In this document: positions 9,943-23,890 of the stretch, piece after piece
Layout: each line of letters opens with the position of its first letter
How positions within the stretch are numbered: the first letter of the stretch is position 1
From: Thermoanaerobacterales bacterium
Lineage (GTDB): Bacteria > Actinomycetota > Acidimicrobiia > Acidimicrobiales > VFJN01
Direction of reading: 5' to 3'
Length of the DNA stretch: 36,750 nucleotides
Assembly (NCBI GenBank): GCA_017577565.1
Contig: PKRH01000016.1
Location: forward strand, 1 to 36,750
Made by a program: the position numbers and the translations under genes
The notes under the pieces: generated by a model
What the model saw: the letters and a program-made list of their open reading frames with translations, nothing else
The model's database searches: none
Told to the model about the DNA's origin: nothing

Positions 9943-10359
9943 ATGGCCCCAACGACACGCAAGCGCAGTCCGATGAGCGAGGAGCACAAGGCGGCCCTTG
10001 CCGAGGGGCGGGAGCAGGGAAGGGCGGTCCGCCGTTACCTCGAAGCCCTCGAGGCCAACCGCCCCCGTCGCGGCCGCAAGCGCTCGCCCGAATCGATGAA
10101 GAAGCGTCTCGAACAGATCGAAACCGAGATCGCCACCGCCGACCCGCTGAAGCGCCTCCACCTGGTGCAGGAGCGGCTCGACCTGGAGGCGGCGCTCGAG
10201 GCGAGCCAGGCGAGCACCGACTTCGAAGAGCTCGAGAAGGAGTTCATCAAGGCCGCCCGCCCCTACAGCGAACGCAAGAACATCTCCTACACGGCCTGGC
10301 GCGAGCTCGGCGTCCCCGCCGACGTGCTCGAGAAGGCCGGCATCACCCGGGGGTCCTGA
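9943..10359 (+). CDS. Small basic protein of unknown function within the purine cluster
   Basis: This 138-residue protein resembles uncharacterised proteins I associate with actinobacteria but has no function I can name. It opens with a basic segment and [26 protein letters not shown], then an AT-hook-like basic patch RPRRGRKR (residues 40-47), a charged helical stretch of coiled-coil character (51-105), and a C-terminal [21 protein letters not shown] that looks like a small helical motif similar in flavour to Lsr2-type DNA-binding ends. The third bases are less uniformly G or C than in its neighbours. A strong leaderless promoter and a palindrome precede it. DNA or RNA binding is a guess from charge and motif only. 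Confidence 0.85.
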   Translation: MAPTTRKRSPMSEEHKAALAEGREQGRAVRRYLEALEANRPRRGRKRSPESMKKRLEQIETEIATADPLKRLHLVQERLDLEAALEASQASTDFEELEKEFIKAARPYSERKNISYTAWRELGVPADVLEKAGITRGS

Positions 10360-10428
10360 GGCCCCCGATCCCGGCCGGCCCGCGGGTCGGTGCGGGTGCC
10401 GGCGCCGGGCGGGCGCCCCGACCGGGCG

Positions 10429-11106
10429 TCAGGCGGCGACGGCGCCCGCGGTGACGAGCAGCGACCGCAGCAGCGGCACCCCGTCGGTCGAGCCGAGCAG
10501 CGGGTGCGACGCCCGCTCCGGGTGGGGCATGAGCCCGACGACGTTGCGCCCCTCCGAGCAGACGCCGGCGATGTCGTCGACCGACCCGTTGGGGTTGTCG
10601 ACGTAGCGCAGCACGATCCGGTCCTCGGCCCGCAGCTCGGCCAGCGTCTCCGGGCCGCAGGTGTAGTTCCCCTCGAAGTGGTTGATCGGGATCGTGAGCT
10701 CGGTGCCCACCGCCACCCCGCGGGTGAGCGCGGTGTCGCCGGCGGTGACCCGCAGGCGGACCGGCCGGCACACGAACTTCAGCCCGGCGTTCTTCTGGAG
10801 GGCGCCCGGCAGCAGCCCGGCCTCGCACAGCACCTGGAAGCCGTTGCAGATGCCGACGACGGGGCCGCCCGCGGCGGCGTGCTCGCGCACGGCGGCCATG
10901 ATCGGCGAGAAGCGGGCGATCGCCCCCGGGCGCAGGTAGTCGCCGTGGGCGAAGCCGCCGGGCAGGACCACGGCGTCGACGCCCCCGAGCGAGGTGTCGC
11001 GGTGCCACAGCAGGCGGGCCTCGCCGCCCAGGGCCGTCACGGCCTCGGCGACGTCGTGCTCGCAGTTCGAGCCCGGGAAGACGACGACGCCGACGACGGC
11101 GGCCAT
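10429..11106 (-). CDS. purQ: Phosphoribosylformylglycinamidine synthase subunit PurQ
   Basis: PurQ (225 residues) is the class I glutaminase that feeds ammonia to PurL. The nucleophile is Cys87 in VVGICNGFQVL, and the His/Glu pair is in GLMPHPERA near residue 195. FPGSNCEHDV, LPGGFAHGDYLRPG and NHFEGNYTC are further family marks. Its ATG shares one base with the purS stop (TGATG), so the two are translationally coupled and made in step. The gene ends 69 nt from the 3' end of the plus-strand unknown gene that separates it from purL. Confidence 0.97.
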   Translation of the reverse strand: MAAVVGVVVFPGSNCEHDVAEAVTALGGEARLLWHRDTSLGGVDAVVLPGGFAHGDYLRPGAIARFSPIMAAVREHAAAGGPVVGICNGFQVLCEAGLLPGALQKNAGLKFVCRPVRLRVTAGDTALTRGVAVGTELTIPINHFEGNYTCGPETLAELRAEDRIVLRYVDNPNGSVDDIAGVCSEGRNVVGLMPHPERASHPLLGSTDGVPLLRSLLVTAGAVAA

Positions 11107-11369
11107 CAGCCCTCACCCCCGGCCGGCGCCACGGTGATGGTCGCGTCCTCGATCACCGGGTTGGTCAGGAACCGCTTGCACATGTCCTCGACCTCGGCCC
11201 GGGCGCTGGCCTGGTCGTCCGCCTCGATGGTGAACCGGAACGCCTTGCCCACCCGGACGCCGGAGACGCCCTCGAACCCGAGGGCCGGCAGCGACCGCTC
11301 GATCGTCGCGCCCTCCGGGTCGGCGACCCCGTCGCGCAGGCGGGTCTCGACCAGCACCGAGAACTGCAT
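11106..11369 (-). CDS. purS: Phosphoribosylformylglycinamidine synthase subunit PurS
   Basis: PurS (87 residues) is the small bridging subunit that holds PurQ to PurL. The family pattern is present: MQFSVLVETRLRDGVADPEG at the N-terminus, then ERSLPALGFEGVSGVRVGKAF and MCKRFLTNPVIEDATI near the end. The ATG at 11369 was chosen because it matches the family N-terminus and sits 6 nt after TACGCT; the 14 residues available upstream do not look coding. purS-purQ therefore probably have their own promoter between purC and purQ. Confidence 0.95.
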   Translation of the reverse strand: MQFSVLVETRLRDGVADPEGATIERSLPALGFEGVSGVRVGKAFRFTIEADDQASARAEVEDMCKRFLTNPVIEDATITVAPAGGEG

Positions 11370-11375
11370 GGCGCC

Positions 11376-11381
11376 AGCGTA
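11376..11381 (-). promoter_or_regulatory. -10 box, purS (leaderless)
   Basis: TACGCT on the minus strand, identical to the gtrA box, ends 6 nt before ATG 11369. No Shine-Dalgarno sequence and no clear -35 are seen. Confidence 0.5.
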
Positions 11382-11405
11382 GAGCGCCGGCGGCCGGCGC
11401 CCGCA

Positions 11406-11433
11406 GCTCACCCGTCGACGCTCACCCGTCGAC
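11406..11433. repeat. 14 bp tandem duplication at the purC stop codon
   Basis: GCTCACCCGTCGAC occurs twice in direct succession (11406-11419 and 11420-11433). The right copy encodes the last codons and stop of purC; the left copy repeats them downstream in the other phase. It looks like a small slippage duplication without effect on the protein. Confidence 0.75.
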
Positions 11434-12324
11434 GCCCGGCCAGCCGGCGAAGGACCGGCCGGTGATGCGCTCGTAGGCCTCGACGTAGCGCTCGCTCGTG
11501 GCCCGCACGACCTCCTCCGGCAGCGGGGGCGGCGGCGGGGTCCTGTCCCACCCGAGCCCGTCGAGGTAGTCGCGCACCGGCTGCTTGTCGAACGAGGGCG
11601 GGGTCTCGCCCGGGCGCCAGGCGTCGGCCGGCCAGAAGCGGGAGGAGTCCGGCGTCAGCACCTCGTCGCACAGCACGAGCTCGCCGTCGATGAGCCCCAT
11701 CTCGAACTTCGTGTCGGCGACGAGGATCCCCCGCTCGCGGGCCCAGTCGGCGCCCCGGCGGTAGAGCTCGAGCGACACGTCACGCACCTTCTCGGCCAGC
11801 GGTCGGCCGAGCAGGTCGGCGGCGGCGTCGAAGGTGATGTTCTCGTCGTGGCCGCCCGCCTCGGCCTTCGTCGAGGGGGTGAACACCGGCTCGGGCAGCC
11901 GGTCGGACTCCCGCAGGCCGGTGGGCATCGGGGCGCCGTGCACCGTCCCGTGCCGGCTGTACTCCTTCCACGCCGAGCCGGTGATGTAGCCGCGCACGAT
12001 GCACTCCACCGGCAGCATCTCGGCCCGGCGGGTGAGCATGACCCGACCGGCGAGGTCGGCCTCGGCGGCCACCTTCTGGACCGAGGCCGGCAGGTCGGCC
12101 AGGTCGGTCGAGAGGAGGTGGCCCGGCACGACGTCGGCGAGCTGCTCGAACCAGAACGCCGACATCGCCGTGAGCACCCGGCCCTTGTGGGGGATCGGCT
12201 CCTCCATCACGACGTCGAAGGCCGAGATGCGGTCGCTGGTGACCATCAGCAGGCGGTCGTCGTCGACCGCGTAGATGTCGCGCACCTTGCCGGAGTGCAC
12301 GTGCGGCAGGCCGAGGTCGATCAT
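11422..12324 (-). CDS. purC: Phosphoribosylaminoimidazole-succinocarboxamide synthase
   Basis: PurC (300 residues) joins CAIR and aspartate with ATP to make SAICAR. The signature blocks are HSGKVRDIYAVDDDRLLMVTSDRISAFD at the N-terminus, RRAEMLPVECIVRGYITGSAWKEY in the middle, DTKFEMGLIDGELVLCDEVLTPDSSRFWP and SFDKQPVRDYL. The length of 300 is that of the longer yeast-like class. The ATG at 12324 has GGGAGGA five bases upstream, one of the few clear ribosome binding sites in the cluster, and begins exactly at the conserved fold. It follows purB by 41 nt. Confidence 0.96.
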   Translation of the reverse strand: MIDLGLPHVHSGKVRDIYAVDDDRLLMVTSDRISAFDVVMEEPIPHKGRVLTAMSAFWFEQLADVVPGHLLSTDLADLPASVQKVAAEADLAGRVMLTRRAEMLPVECIVRGYITGSAWKEYSRHGTVHGAPMPTGLRESDRLPEPVFTPSTKAEAGGHDENITFDAAADLLGRPLAEKVRDVSLELYRRGADWARERGILVADTKFEMGLIDGELVLCDEVLTPDSSRFWPADAWRPGETPPSFDKQPVRDYLDGLGWDRTPPPPPLPEEVVRATSERYVEAYERITGRSFAGWPGVDG

Positions 12325-12365
12325 CGGGGTCCTCCCGGGCGGGGGCGGGCGGTGCGGGGCCGGGG

Positions 12366-13790
12366 TCACAGGATCGGTTCCGGACGGTAGCGGGCCGCCT
12401 CCGGGTGGTCGGCGACCACCCCCTCGACCTGGCGCACGAAGGTCGCCACCTGGCGGGGGGCGTTGCCGACGAAGCCGGCCCGGTCGGCCAGGACGGCCTC
12501 GATCTCGGCCCGGTCGAGGCCGAGGCGCTCGTCGGCCGCCAGCCGGTCGACGAGGTCGTTCTCGGCGGCCCCCTCCCGCAGGGCCAGCGCCACCGCGACC
12601 GCGTGCTCGCGGATCGCCTCGTGGGCCTGCTCGCGGCCGACGCCCCGGCGGACGGCCGCCACCAGCACCTTGGTCGTGGCGAGGAACGGCAGGTAGCGGT
12701 CGAGCTCGCGCTGGATCACCGCCGGGTAGGCGCCGAAGCCCTCGAGCACGGACAGGAACGTCTCGAACAGCCCGTCGGTGGCGAGGAACGCGCCCGGCAG
12801 CGCCACCCGGCGCACGACCGAGCAGGACACGTCACCCTCGTTCCACTGGTCGCCGGCCAGCTCCGACACCATCGACAGGTAGCCCCGCACGACGACGGCC
12901 AGCCCGCAGACGCGCTCGGCCGACCGGGTGTTCATCTTGTGGGGCATGGCGGAGCTGCCGACCTGGCCGGGCGCGAACCCCTCGGTGACCAGCTCGTGGC
13001 CGGCCATCAGCCGGATGCTCGTGGCCAGGCTGGCCGGGCCCGCCACCACCTGCGCGAGGGCGGCGACGACGTCGAGGTCGAGCGAGCGGGGGTAGACCTG
13101 GCCGACGTTGGTCAGGCTGCGGTGGAAGCCCAGGTGCTCGAGCACCGCCCGCTCCAGCCGGTCGAGGGCGTCGGGGTCGCCGCCGAGCAGGTCGAGCTGG
13201 TCCTGCTGGGTGCCGACCGGGCCCTTGATGCCCCGCAGGGGGTAGCGGGCCAGCAGGTCCTCGACCCGGTGGTAGGCCTGCAGCAGCTCCTCGCCGGCGT
13301 TGGCGAACCGCTTGCCCAGGGTGGTCACCTGCGCCGGCACGTTGTGGGTGCGGCCGACCACGGCCAGCTCGGCGTGCTCGGCGGCCCGCTCGGCCAGGCG
13401 GGCCAGCGCCGCCACCACGCGGTCCCGCACGAGCTCGAGCGCCCGGCGGACCTGCAGCTGCTCGACGTTCTCGGTGAGGTCCCGCGAGGTCATGCCCTTG
13501 TGGGCGTGCTCGTGGCCGGCGAGCGCCGAGAACTCCTCGAGGCGGGCCTTGACGTCGTGGCGCGTCACCCGCTCGCGGGCCTCGATCGAGGTCAGGTCGA
13601 CGGTGTCGACCACCGCCCGGTAGTCGTCGATGGCCTCGGCGGGGATGTCGACGCCGAGGTCGCGCTGGGCGCGCATGACCGCCACCCACAGCTCGCGCTC
13701 CAGCCGCACCTTGTGCTCGGGCGACCACAGCTCGACCATCGGCGTGCTGGCGTAGCGGGCGGCGAGCACGTCGGGGATGACGGGTCTCAC
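12366..13790 (-). CDS. purB: Adenylosuccinate lyase
   Basis: PurB (474 residues) cleaves SAICAR to AICAR and adenylosuccinate to AMP, so it serves two steps. It belongs to the fumarase/aspartase superfamily: the signature [13 protein letters not shown] lies at residues 278-290 with the catalytic serine, the catalytic His is in [12 protein letters not shown] (His149), and the TSRDLTEN block is at 101-108. The GTG at 13790 was chosen over 13829 because the protein then starts [15 protein letters not shown] like relatives, and a GACAAT hexamer ends 6 nt before it; the longer start adds 13 residues of low complexity. The gap to purE is 73 nt. Confidence 0.94.
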   Translation of the reverse strand: MRPVIPDVLAARYASTPMVELWSPEHKVRLERELWVAVMRAQRDLGVDIPAEAIDDYRAVVDTVDLTSIEARERVTRHDVKARLEEFSALAGHEHAHKGMTSRDLTENVEQLQVRRALELVRDRVVAALARLAERAAEHAELAVVGRTHNVPAQVTTLGKRFANAGEELLQAYHRVEDLLARYPLRGIKGPVGTQQDQLDLLGGDPDALDRLERAVLEHLGFHRSLTNVGQVYPRSLDLDVVAALAQVVAGPASLATSIRLMAGHELVTEGFAPGQVGSSAMPHKMNTRSAERVCGLAVVVRGYLSMVSELAGDQWNEGDVSCSVVRRVALPGAFLATDGLFETFLSVLEGFGAYPAVIQRELDRYLPFLATTKVLVAAVRRGVGREQAHEAIREHAVAVALALREGAAENDLVDRLAADERLGLDRAEIEAVLADRAGFVGNAPRQVATFVRQVEGVVADHPEAARYRPEPIL

Positions 13791-13863
13791 GGGCTCATTG
13801 TCGCCGGTGGCCGTCGCGGGCGGCGACACGGGGCGCCGGCCCGGACCCGGTCGGGGCCGGTGG

Positions 13864-14328
13864 TCACGCGGGCGGCGGCACCATCTCGGCGCGGTGGCGC
13901 TCGAGCTCGGCGGCCAGCTCGGCGTCGTCGACGGCGAGGATCTGCACGGCGAGCAGCGCCGCGTTCATCGCCCCGTCGATCGCCACCGTCGCCACCGGGA
14001 TGCCCTTGGGCATCTGCACGGTCGAGTACAGGGCGTCGACGCCGTTGAGCGCCCCGCCCGAGAGGGGGACGCCGATGACCGGCAGCGTCGTGTGGGCGGC
14101 GACGGCGCCGGCGAGGTGGGCGGCGAGGCCGGCCCCGCAGATGATCGCCCCGTAGCCGGCGTCACGGGCCGACGCGGCGAACTCGGCCACGGCGGCGGGC
14201 GTGCGGTGCGCCGACATGACGCGCACGTCGGCCTCGATCCCGTAGCGGGCGAGCGTCTCGGCGGCCGGGGCCATCCGGTCGCGGTCGCTGGCCGAGCCCA
14301 TGAGGACCGCGACCTTCCTGCGGCTCAT
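13864..14328 (-). CDS. purE: 5-(carboxyamino)imidazole ribonucleotide mutase
   Basis: PurE (154 residues) converts N5-CAIR to CAIR. The class I pattern is clear: [12 protein letters not shown] near the N-terminus, VMSAHRTP with catalytic His41, [25 protein letters not shown] and [23 protein letters not shown]. Class I enzymes depend on PurK for N5-CAIR, and purK is not in this window, so it must lie elsewhere. The ATG overlaps the purD stop as ATGA, showing translational coupling with purD. Confidence 0.96.
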   Translation of the reverse strand: MSRRKVAVLMGSASDRDRMAPAAETLARYGIEADVRVMSAHRTPAAVAEFAASARDAGYGAIICGAGLAAHLAGAVAAHTTLPVIGVPLSGGALNGVDALYSTVQMPKGIPVATVAIDGAMNAALLAVQILAVDDAELAAELERHRAEMVPPPA

Positions 14329-15551
14329 CGGTGGGCAACCTCCTTCGCGATGTCGGAGCGCCGGTGCATGCCCGGCCAGGAGATGAGGTCGGCGGCCCGG
14401 TAGGCGTGCTCCCGGGCCGCGGCGACGGTGGGCCCGTGGCCGACCACGTTCAGCACCCGGCCGCCGGCGGTCACCAGGCGCCCGGTCTCGTCGCGGGCCA
14501 CCCCGGCGCAGAAGATCGTGGCCCCGGTCGCCTCGGCCGCCTCGATGCCCTCGATGACGTCGCCGGTGCGGGGCGTCCCCGGGTAGCCCTCGCTGGCCAG
14601 CACGACGGTGACGCAGGCGTCGTCGCCGAAGGTGGGCGCCGGCGCCGCGGTCAGGTCGCCGGCCGCGGCCGCCGCGAGCAGCTCGGCGAGGTCGCTCGTC
14701 ATCCGGGGCAGCACGACCTGGGCCTCGGGGTCACCGAAGCGGACGTTGAACTCGACCAGCTTCGGCCCCTCGTCGGTGAGCATGAGCCCGGCGTAGAGGA
14801 CGCCGCGGTAGTCGATGCCCCGGCGCCGCAGCTCGGCGAGCGTGGGCTCGATGCAGCGCTCCATGACCTGGGCCACGACCGCCTCGTCGGCGGCCGGCAC
14901 CGGCGAGTAGGCGCCCATCCCGCCGGTGTTGGGGCCGGTGTCGCCGTCACCGACCCGCTTGAAGTCCTGGGCCGGCGCCAGCGGGACCGCGCGGGTGCCG
15001 TCGCAGACCGCGAGCACCGACAGCTCGGGCCCCGACATCCCCTCCTCGATCACCACCCGGCGGCCGGCGTCGCCGAAGGACCGGCCGCTGAGCTTGGCCT
15101 CGACGTCGGCGATGGCCTCGTCCAGGTCGGTGGCGACGAGCACGCCCTTGCCGGCGGCCAGGCCGTCGGTCTTGACCACCCAGGGGCCCGGCAGCGTGCG
15201 CAGGTACTCGACGGCGGGCCCGACCTCGTCGAAGGTGCGGTGGCGGGCGGTGGGCACGCCCGCGCTGGCCACGACCTCCTTCATCCACGCCTTCGACCCC
15301 TCGAGCCGGGCGCCGTCCGCCCCGGGGCCCAGCACCAGCCGGCCGGCGGCCCGCAGCTCGTCGGCCAGACCGGCGACGAGCGGCGCCTCGGGGCCGATGA
15401 CGTACAGGTCGGCGTCCACCTCGGTGGGCGGCGTGCCCACCGACCCGGGGATGCCGGGGTTGCCCGGCGTGACGACGACCTCGGCGCTGCGGCCGAGCAC
15501 GTGGGCGAGCGCGTGCTCGCGCCCTCCCGATCCGACGACGCAGACCCGCAT
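14325..15551 (-). CDS. purD: Phosphoribosylamine-glycine ligase (GAR synthetase)
   Basis: PurD (408 residues) couples phosphoribosylamine to glycine with ATP, the second purine step. It is an ATP-grasp protein: N-terminal [18 protein letters not shown], then [61 protein letters not shown] and [20 protein letters not shown]. Two starts compete: ATG 15551 and GTG 15557. I prefer the ATG because a run of G (15562-15558) lies 6 nt before it and the protein then starts in register with the family. The gene follows purA by 22 nt and is probably on the purA transcript. Confidence 0.95.
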   Translation of the reverse strand: MRVCVVGSGGREHALAHVLGRSAEVVVTPGNPGIPGSVGTPPTEVDADLYVIGPEAPLVAGLADELRAAGRLVLGPGADGARLEGSKAWMKEVVASAGVPTARHRTFDEVGPAVEYLRTLPGPWVVKTDGLAAGKGVLVATDLDEAIADVEAKLSGRSFGDAGRRVVIEEGMSGPELSVLAVCDGTRAVPLAPAQDFKRVGDGDTGPNTGGMGAYSPVPAADEAVVAQVMERCIEPTLAELRRRGIDYRGVLYAGLMLTDEGPKLVEFNVRFGDPEAQVVLPRMTSDLAELLAAAAAGDLTAAPAPTFGDDACVTVVLASEGYPGTPRTGDVIEGIEAAEATGATIFCAGVARDETGRLVTAGGRVLNVVGHGPTVAAAREHAYRAADLISWPGMHRRSDIAKEVAHR

Positions 15552-15573
15552 GGTCACCCCCCGGCTCGTGGCC

Positions 15574-17981
<2,408 letters not shown>

Positions 17982-18023
17982 CCGGCGCGGGCCCCGACGG
18001 CCGACCCGGCGGCGGGCCGGCCG

Positions 18024-20531
<2,508 letters not shown>

Positions 20532-20537
20532 GGGGTC

Positions 20538-20543
20538 AGGCTA
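20538..20543 (-). promoter_or_regulatory. -10 box, clpB (leaderless)
   Basis: TAGCCT on the minus strand ends 6 nt before ATG 20531. The expected -35 position, about 20561-20566, falls inside the HAIR-type repeat, so a bound repressor would block the promoter. Confidence 0.5.
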
Positions 20544-20556
20544 CCCCCGGCTCAGG

Positions 20557-20583
20557 AAAGTTGATACCTAAGCGCTCAACTTT
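20557..20583. promoter_or_regulatory. HAIR-type HspR operator upstream of clpB
   Basis: A 27 bp perfect inverted repeat: AAAGTTGA, 11 nt, TCAACTTT. In HAIR layout it reads GTTGATA-N7-GCTCAAC, against the known HspR consensus CTTGAGT-N7-ACTCAAG. The same 27 bp design with AAAGTTG/CAACTTT ends stands before dnaK. It covers about -26 to -52 relative to the proposed clpB transcription start, a repressing position. The Wzc-like gene ends 7 bp away. Confidence 0.85.
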
Positions 20584-20590
20584 TGGTGGT

Positions 20591-22336
20591 TCAGTCCCCC
20601 GCCCGGGGCTGGGCGACCGGGGCCCACTCGGCGTCCGGGTCGCCCTCGTCGTCCCAGCCGCGCCCGTGGCGACCGTTGCTCGGCGCGCCCCGCCGGCTGG
20701 CGTGGCGGGCCGGCGTGCTGACCGCCTCGTAGCGGTAGGGCTCGCCACTGAAGGTCTCCTCCGCCGACAGGCTGTTCATCACCGTGCCCATGAGCGGCGC
20801 GTCCATCTGGCGCAGCAGCTCGACCGCCCGGGTGAGGCTGCGCTTCGAGGTCTTGTTGGCCGAGGTGACCAGCAGGGTCGTGTCGGCCATGCGGGCGAGC
20901 ACCAGCGCGTCGCTGACCGGCAGCACCGGCGGGCTGTCGACCACGACGACGTCGTAGGTCTGGCCCAGCACGTCGATGAGCCGGCGGGCGCGCTCGCCGC
21001 TCAGCAGCTCCGACGGGTTCGGCGGCGGCTGCCCCGCGGGCAGCACCGACAGGTTGGGCACCGCCGGCGCCGACTGGATGGCCTGGGGCAGGGTCACGTC
21101 GCCGATGAGCACGGCCGTGAGCCCCGGCGTCAGCGGCACCTCGAGCACCTCCTCCATGCGGGGGCGCCGCAGGTCGCCGCCGACGATGACGACCCGGTCG
21201 CCGGCCTGGGCGAAGGCGACGGCCAGGTTGACCGCCACCATCGTCTTGCCCTCGCCGGGCGACGGGCTGGTGACCTGCACGACCCGCACCTGGCGCTCGA
21301 CGCCGAGGAACTTGACCGACGTCCGCAGCATGCGGAACGCCTCGGCCGCCGGCGCCGTCGGGTGGGTGGCAGTCACGAGGTCGTCCTGACCCTCGATCTT
21401 GGGGATGAGGCCCAGGGTGGCGACGCCGGTGACCCGCTCGGCCATCTCCTTCGTCTTCACCGAGTCGTCGAAGTAGTCGCGGACGAAGGCCAGGACCGCG
21501 CCGAGGAAGAGGCCGAACACCAGGCCGATCGCCAGGTTCAGCGGGATGTTGCGGTTGACCGGCGTGTCGGGCGCCCAGGCCGGGCTGAGCAGCTCGGCCC
21601 CGCCGCCGGGCGCGAGCTCGATGCCGAGGTTCAGGTCGCCGAGGAGGTTGCGGATCTCCGAGGCCTGCGACTGGAGCGGCTGGAGCTCCGGGGCCAGGCC
21701 CTCCATGGTCGCCTCGCGCTGGGCGAGCAGCGTGGCCGGGTCGCCCCGCCCCTCGGCGATCTGGGCGTCGATCTCCCGGACCGGCGCCATGACCTCCTCG
21801 ATGCGCTGCTCGGTCTCGCGCAGCAGCGAGTTGAGGCGCTCCTTGGTGGTGAGGAGCGCCTCCTGGTCCTTGGCGGCCCGCAGCGAGACGTAGGTGCGGG
21901 CGTAGGTGTTGACGAGGGTGGCCGCCGCCGCCGGGTCGGTGGAGACGAGCGACAGCTCGACGATGCTGCTCGTCTTGTTGGGGTCGCCCCGCTTGACCTC
22001 GGTGACGTTGACCCGCCACACGTCGCTGTCGGGCAGCGAGCCGTCGTAGGCGCGCGCCACCGCGGCCCGCACCTCGGACGAGCCGACGTAGGTGAGCTGG
22101 TTGACCGCCTGGCGCTCCAGGTCGACGCTGCCGGAGGCGCCGAAGATCATGGCGACGTGGTCGGCGGCGCCGGTCGTCGACACCTGGGCCCGGACCCGGT
22201 ACTGGGGCTCGGGGATGATCGAGACCGCGACCGCCACCCCCACGCAGAGCACGGTGGTCAGGATGACCAGCCACCGCCGACGGGCGATGACCCCCAGATA
22301 GGACCTGAGGTCCGGCTCCTCCAGCTGCGGGTCCAT
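20591..22336 (-). CDS. Wzc-like polysaccharide chain-length/BY-kinase-type protein
   Basis: This 581-residue protein joins a Wzz chain-length domain to a BY-kinase-type ATPase and should sit in the inner membrane controlling polysaccharide polymerisation and export. TM1 is at 22-41 and TM2 at 265-285, with a mostly helical extracytoplasmic region between (coiled coil about 155-230). The cytoplasmic ATPase has Walker A SPSPGEGKT (357-365) and Walker B YDVVVVDSPP, but Walker A' reads VVIVGGDLRRP: the usual first Asp of DxD is Gly386. The C-terminal tail has only two tyrosines (534, 536), not a cluster. The ATG at 22336 follows TACGCT by 9 nt; ATG 22354 and GTG 22366 in frame are possible alternatives. 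It is convergent with nothing and divergent from the first ligase gene. Confidence 0.88.
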   Translation of the reverse strand: MDPQLEEPDLRSYLGVIARRRWLVILTTVLCVGVAVAVSIIPEPQYRVRAQVSTTGAADHVAMIFGASGSVDLERQAVNQLTYVGSSEVRAAVARAYDGSLPDSDVWRVNVTEVKRGDPNKTSSIVELSLVSTDPAAAATLVNTYARTYVSLRAAKDQEALLTTKERLNSLLRETEQRIEEVMAPVREIDAQIAEGRGDPATLLAQREATMEGLAPELQPLQSQASEIRNLLGDLNLGIELAPGGGAELLSPAWAPDTPVNRNIPLNLAIGLVFGLFLGAVLAFVRDYFDDSVKTKEMAERVTGVATLGLIPKIEGQDDLVTATHPTAPAAEAFRMLRTSVKFLGVERQVRVVQVTSPSPGEGKTMVAVNLAVAFAQAGDRVVIVGGDLRRPRMEEVLEVPLTPGLTAVLIGDVTLPQAIQSAPAVPNLSVLPAGQPPPNPSELLSGERARRLIDVLGQTYDVVVVDSPPVLPVSDALVLARMADTTLLVTSANKTSKRSLTRAVELLRQMDAPLMGTVMNSLSAEETFSGEPYRYEAVSTPARHASRRGAPSNGRHGRGWDDEGDPDAEWAPVAQPRAGD

Positions 22337-22409
22337 CGGCGGAGCAGCGTACATGTCCCCCGTCACCCCAACCAGCGGTCGTGTGGCCGGCGGGGACGGT
22401 GAGCGGTGC

Positions 22410-22415
22410 TACCGT
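22410..22415 (+). promoter_or_regulatory. -10 box, first O-antigen ligase-like gene
   Basis: TACCGT, 32 nt upstream of ATG 22448, with a GGGGAG ribosome binding site between. The same hexamer and layout precede the paralogous gene at 23939. Confidence 0.45.
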
Positions 22416-22447
22416 CACCCACGGGGACGACCGACGGGGAGCAGCCC

Positions 22448-23842
22448 ATGCGGACCTCGCGCCCACCGGCCGCGACCGACGACCTCGCAGCGCCCGCGCT
22501 GCCGCCGCCCGACGCGCCGGCGGCACCCCCCGGTCGACCGCCGGCCCGGGCCCAGGGCGTGGCCATGCAGCTCGTGCTGCTCGGCACCTTCACGCTGTCG
22601 TTCATGACCTGGCGGGTCGGCAGCGTGCAGGTCTCCGACGGCATCTTCCTGTGCGCCGCCGTCGTCATCGTCTTCAAGCTGCTGGCCGGCGCGGACGCCG
22701 ACCTCGCCCCGGCGCACGCGCGGCGGGGGACCGTGCTCGTGCTCGTCGGGTCGCTGCTGCTCATCGCCGGCGGCACGCTGTCGAGCTTCCGCTCGTGGAA
22801 CCCGACCGAGTCGATCAGCGTCGTCCTGCGCTTCGCCTGGGTGACGCTCGTCCTGTTCTGGATCCTGCGGGCCGTCTGCCGCGACCGCGACGACCTCGAC
22901 CGGGTGCTGCGGGCCTGGAAGGCCTCGTGCCTCGTCAACGCCGGCGCCGCGCTGCTGGGCATGGCCGGCGTCGCGTTCGAGACGCCCCACAACGGCAACC
23001 GCCAGGTCGGCATGACCTTCCACCCCAACCACCTCGCGGCCCAGCTGGCGGCGACCTTCGTCTTCTTCCTCCTCGGCGTGCCCGCGACCCGGGGGCTCGG
23101 CGACCGCCGGGCCCAGGTCTGGTGGCTCACGTCCCTCGGGATGGTGGCGGTCGCGCTGTTCTCGACCGGCTCCCTCACCGGGCTCGCCGCCGTCGTCGCC
23201 GGCGCGGCCGCGGCGGGGGTGGCCTTCGTCGCCACCCGGGCCCCGTCCCGGCGTCGCCGGTCGCCGTTCACGCCGCTCGTCGTCGTCGCCGTGCTGACCG
23301 CCGGGGCGGTGCTGCTCTTCACCAGCGACCTGCCGGTCGTCGACCGGCTGCTCGGCCTGCGGGAGGGCGACCGGCACGTCGTGGCCAGCGTCGACTCCCG
23401 GGGCCGGCGCAACGAGATGGTCATCGACCGGTTCGACCAGTTCCTGGTCGTCGGCTACGGCTTCAACCTCGGCACCGCCCGCCTGGACCCGGTCAACCCC
23501 GACAACCCCGACGTCCGCAACTTCGGCGTCCACAACATGTACCTGTCGGTGCTCTACCAGGCCGGGCTGCCCGCCCTCCTCGGCGTGCTCCTCATGCTGA
23601 CGACCACCCTGCGGCAGCTCGTCGCGCTGCGCCTGCGCGCCGACCCGCACCTGCGCATGCTCGTCGTCGGCCTGATCGGCAGCTTCGCGGCCGTCACCAC
23701 CACCGCCATGTTCCAGCCGACGACGTTCGACCGGTTCTTCTGGATGCCGGTCGCCCTCACCGGCGCCCTGTGGTCGGTCCGCCGTGCCGAGCTGCGCGCC
23801 GGCCGCGACGGCGCGCAGCCGCCCCGCACCCCGGCCGCCTGA
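22448..23842 (+). CDS. O-antigen ligase/polymerase-type membrane protein 1
   Basis: This 464-residue protein has about ten hydrophobic segments and the marks of the O-antigen ligase (WaaL) / Wzy-type polymerase superfamily: FHPNHLAAQLAATFVFFLLG in a mid-protein membrane segment, an extracytoplasmic loop (about 300-350) with SRGRRNEM, and VHNMYLSVLYQAGLPALLG before the last helices. Such proteins polymerise or transfer polysaccharide on the outer face of the membrane; ligase and polymerase cannot be told apart by sequence. The first 35 residues are a Pro/Ala-rich cytoplasmic tail. The ATG was chosen for its GGGGAG site; GTG 22406 upstream overlaps the -10 box. It is a tandem paralogue of the next gene. 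Confidence 0.88.
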   Translation: MRTSRPPAATDDLAAPALPPPDAPAAPPGRPPARAQGVAMQLVLLGTFTLSFMTWRVGSVQVSDGIFLCAAVVIVFKLLAGADADLAPAHARRGTVLVLVGSLLLIAGGTLSSFRSWNPTESISVVLRFAWVTLVLFWILRAVCRDRDDLDRVLRAWKASCLVNAGAALLGMAGVAFETPHNGNRQVGMTFHPNHLAAQLAATFVFFLLGVPATRGLGDRRAQVWWLTSLGMVAVALFSTGSLTGLAAVVAGAAAAGVAFVATRAPSRRRRSPFTPLVVVAVLTAGAVLLFTSDLPVVDRLLGLREGDRHVVASVDSRGRRNEMVIDRFDQFLVVGYGFNLGTARLDPVNPDNPDVRNFGVHNMYLSVLYQAGLPALLGVLLMLTTTLRQLVALRLRADPHLRMLVVGLIGSFAAVTTTAMFQPTTFDRFFWMPVALTGALWSVRRAELRAGRDGAQPPRTPAA

Positions 23843-23890
23843 CGCCGGCCCCGGACCGCCCCGACTGGACGGGACCGGCGCGACCCCGGC

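Noticed and set aside
17982-18023. GC-rich symmetry between the GT92/GT2-like gene and clpB as terminator
   Set aside because: No T-run and no single clear stem.
22406-22448. GTG 22406 as start of the first ligase-like gene
   Set aside because: It overlaps the -10 box, so it would lie upstream of the transcript; ATG 22448 has a ribosome binding site.
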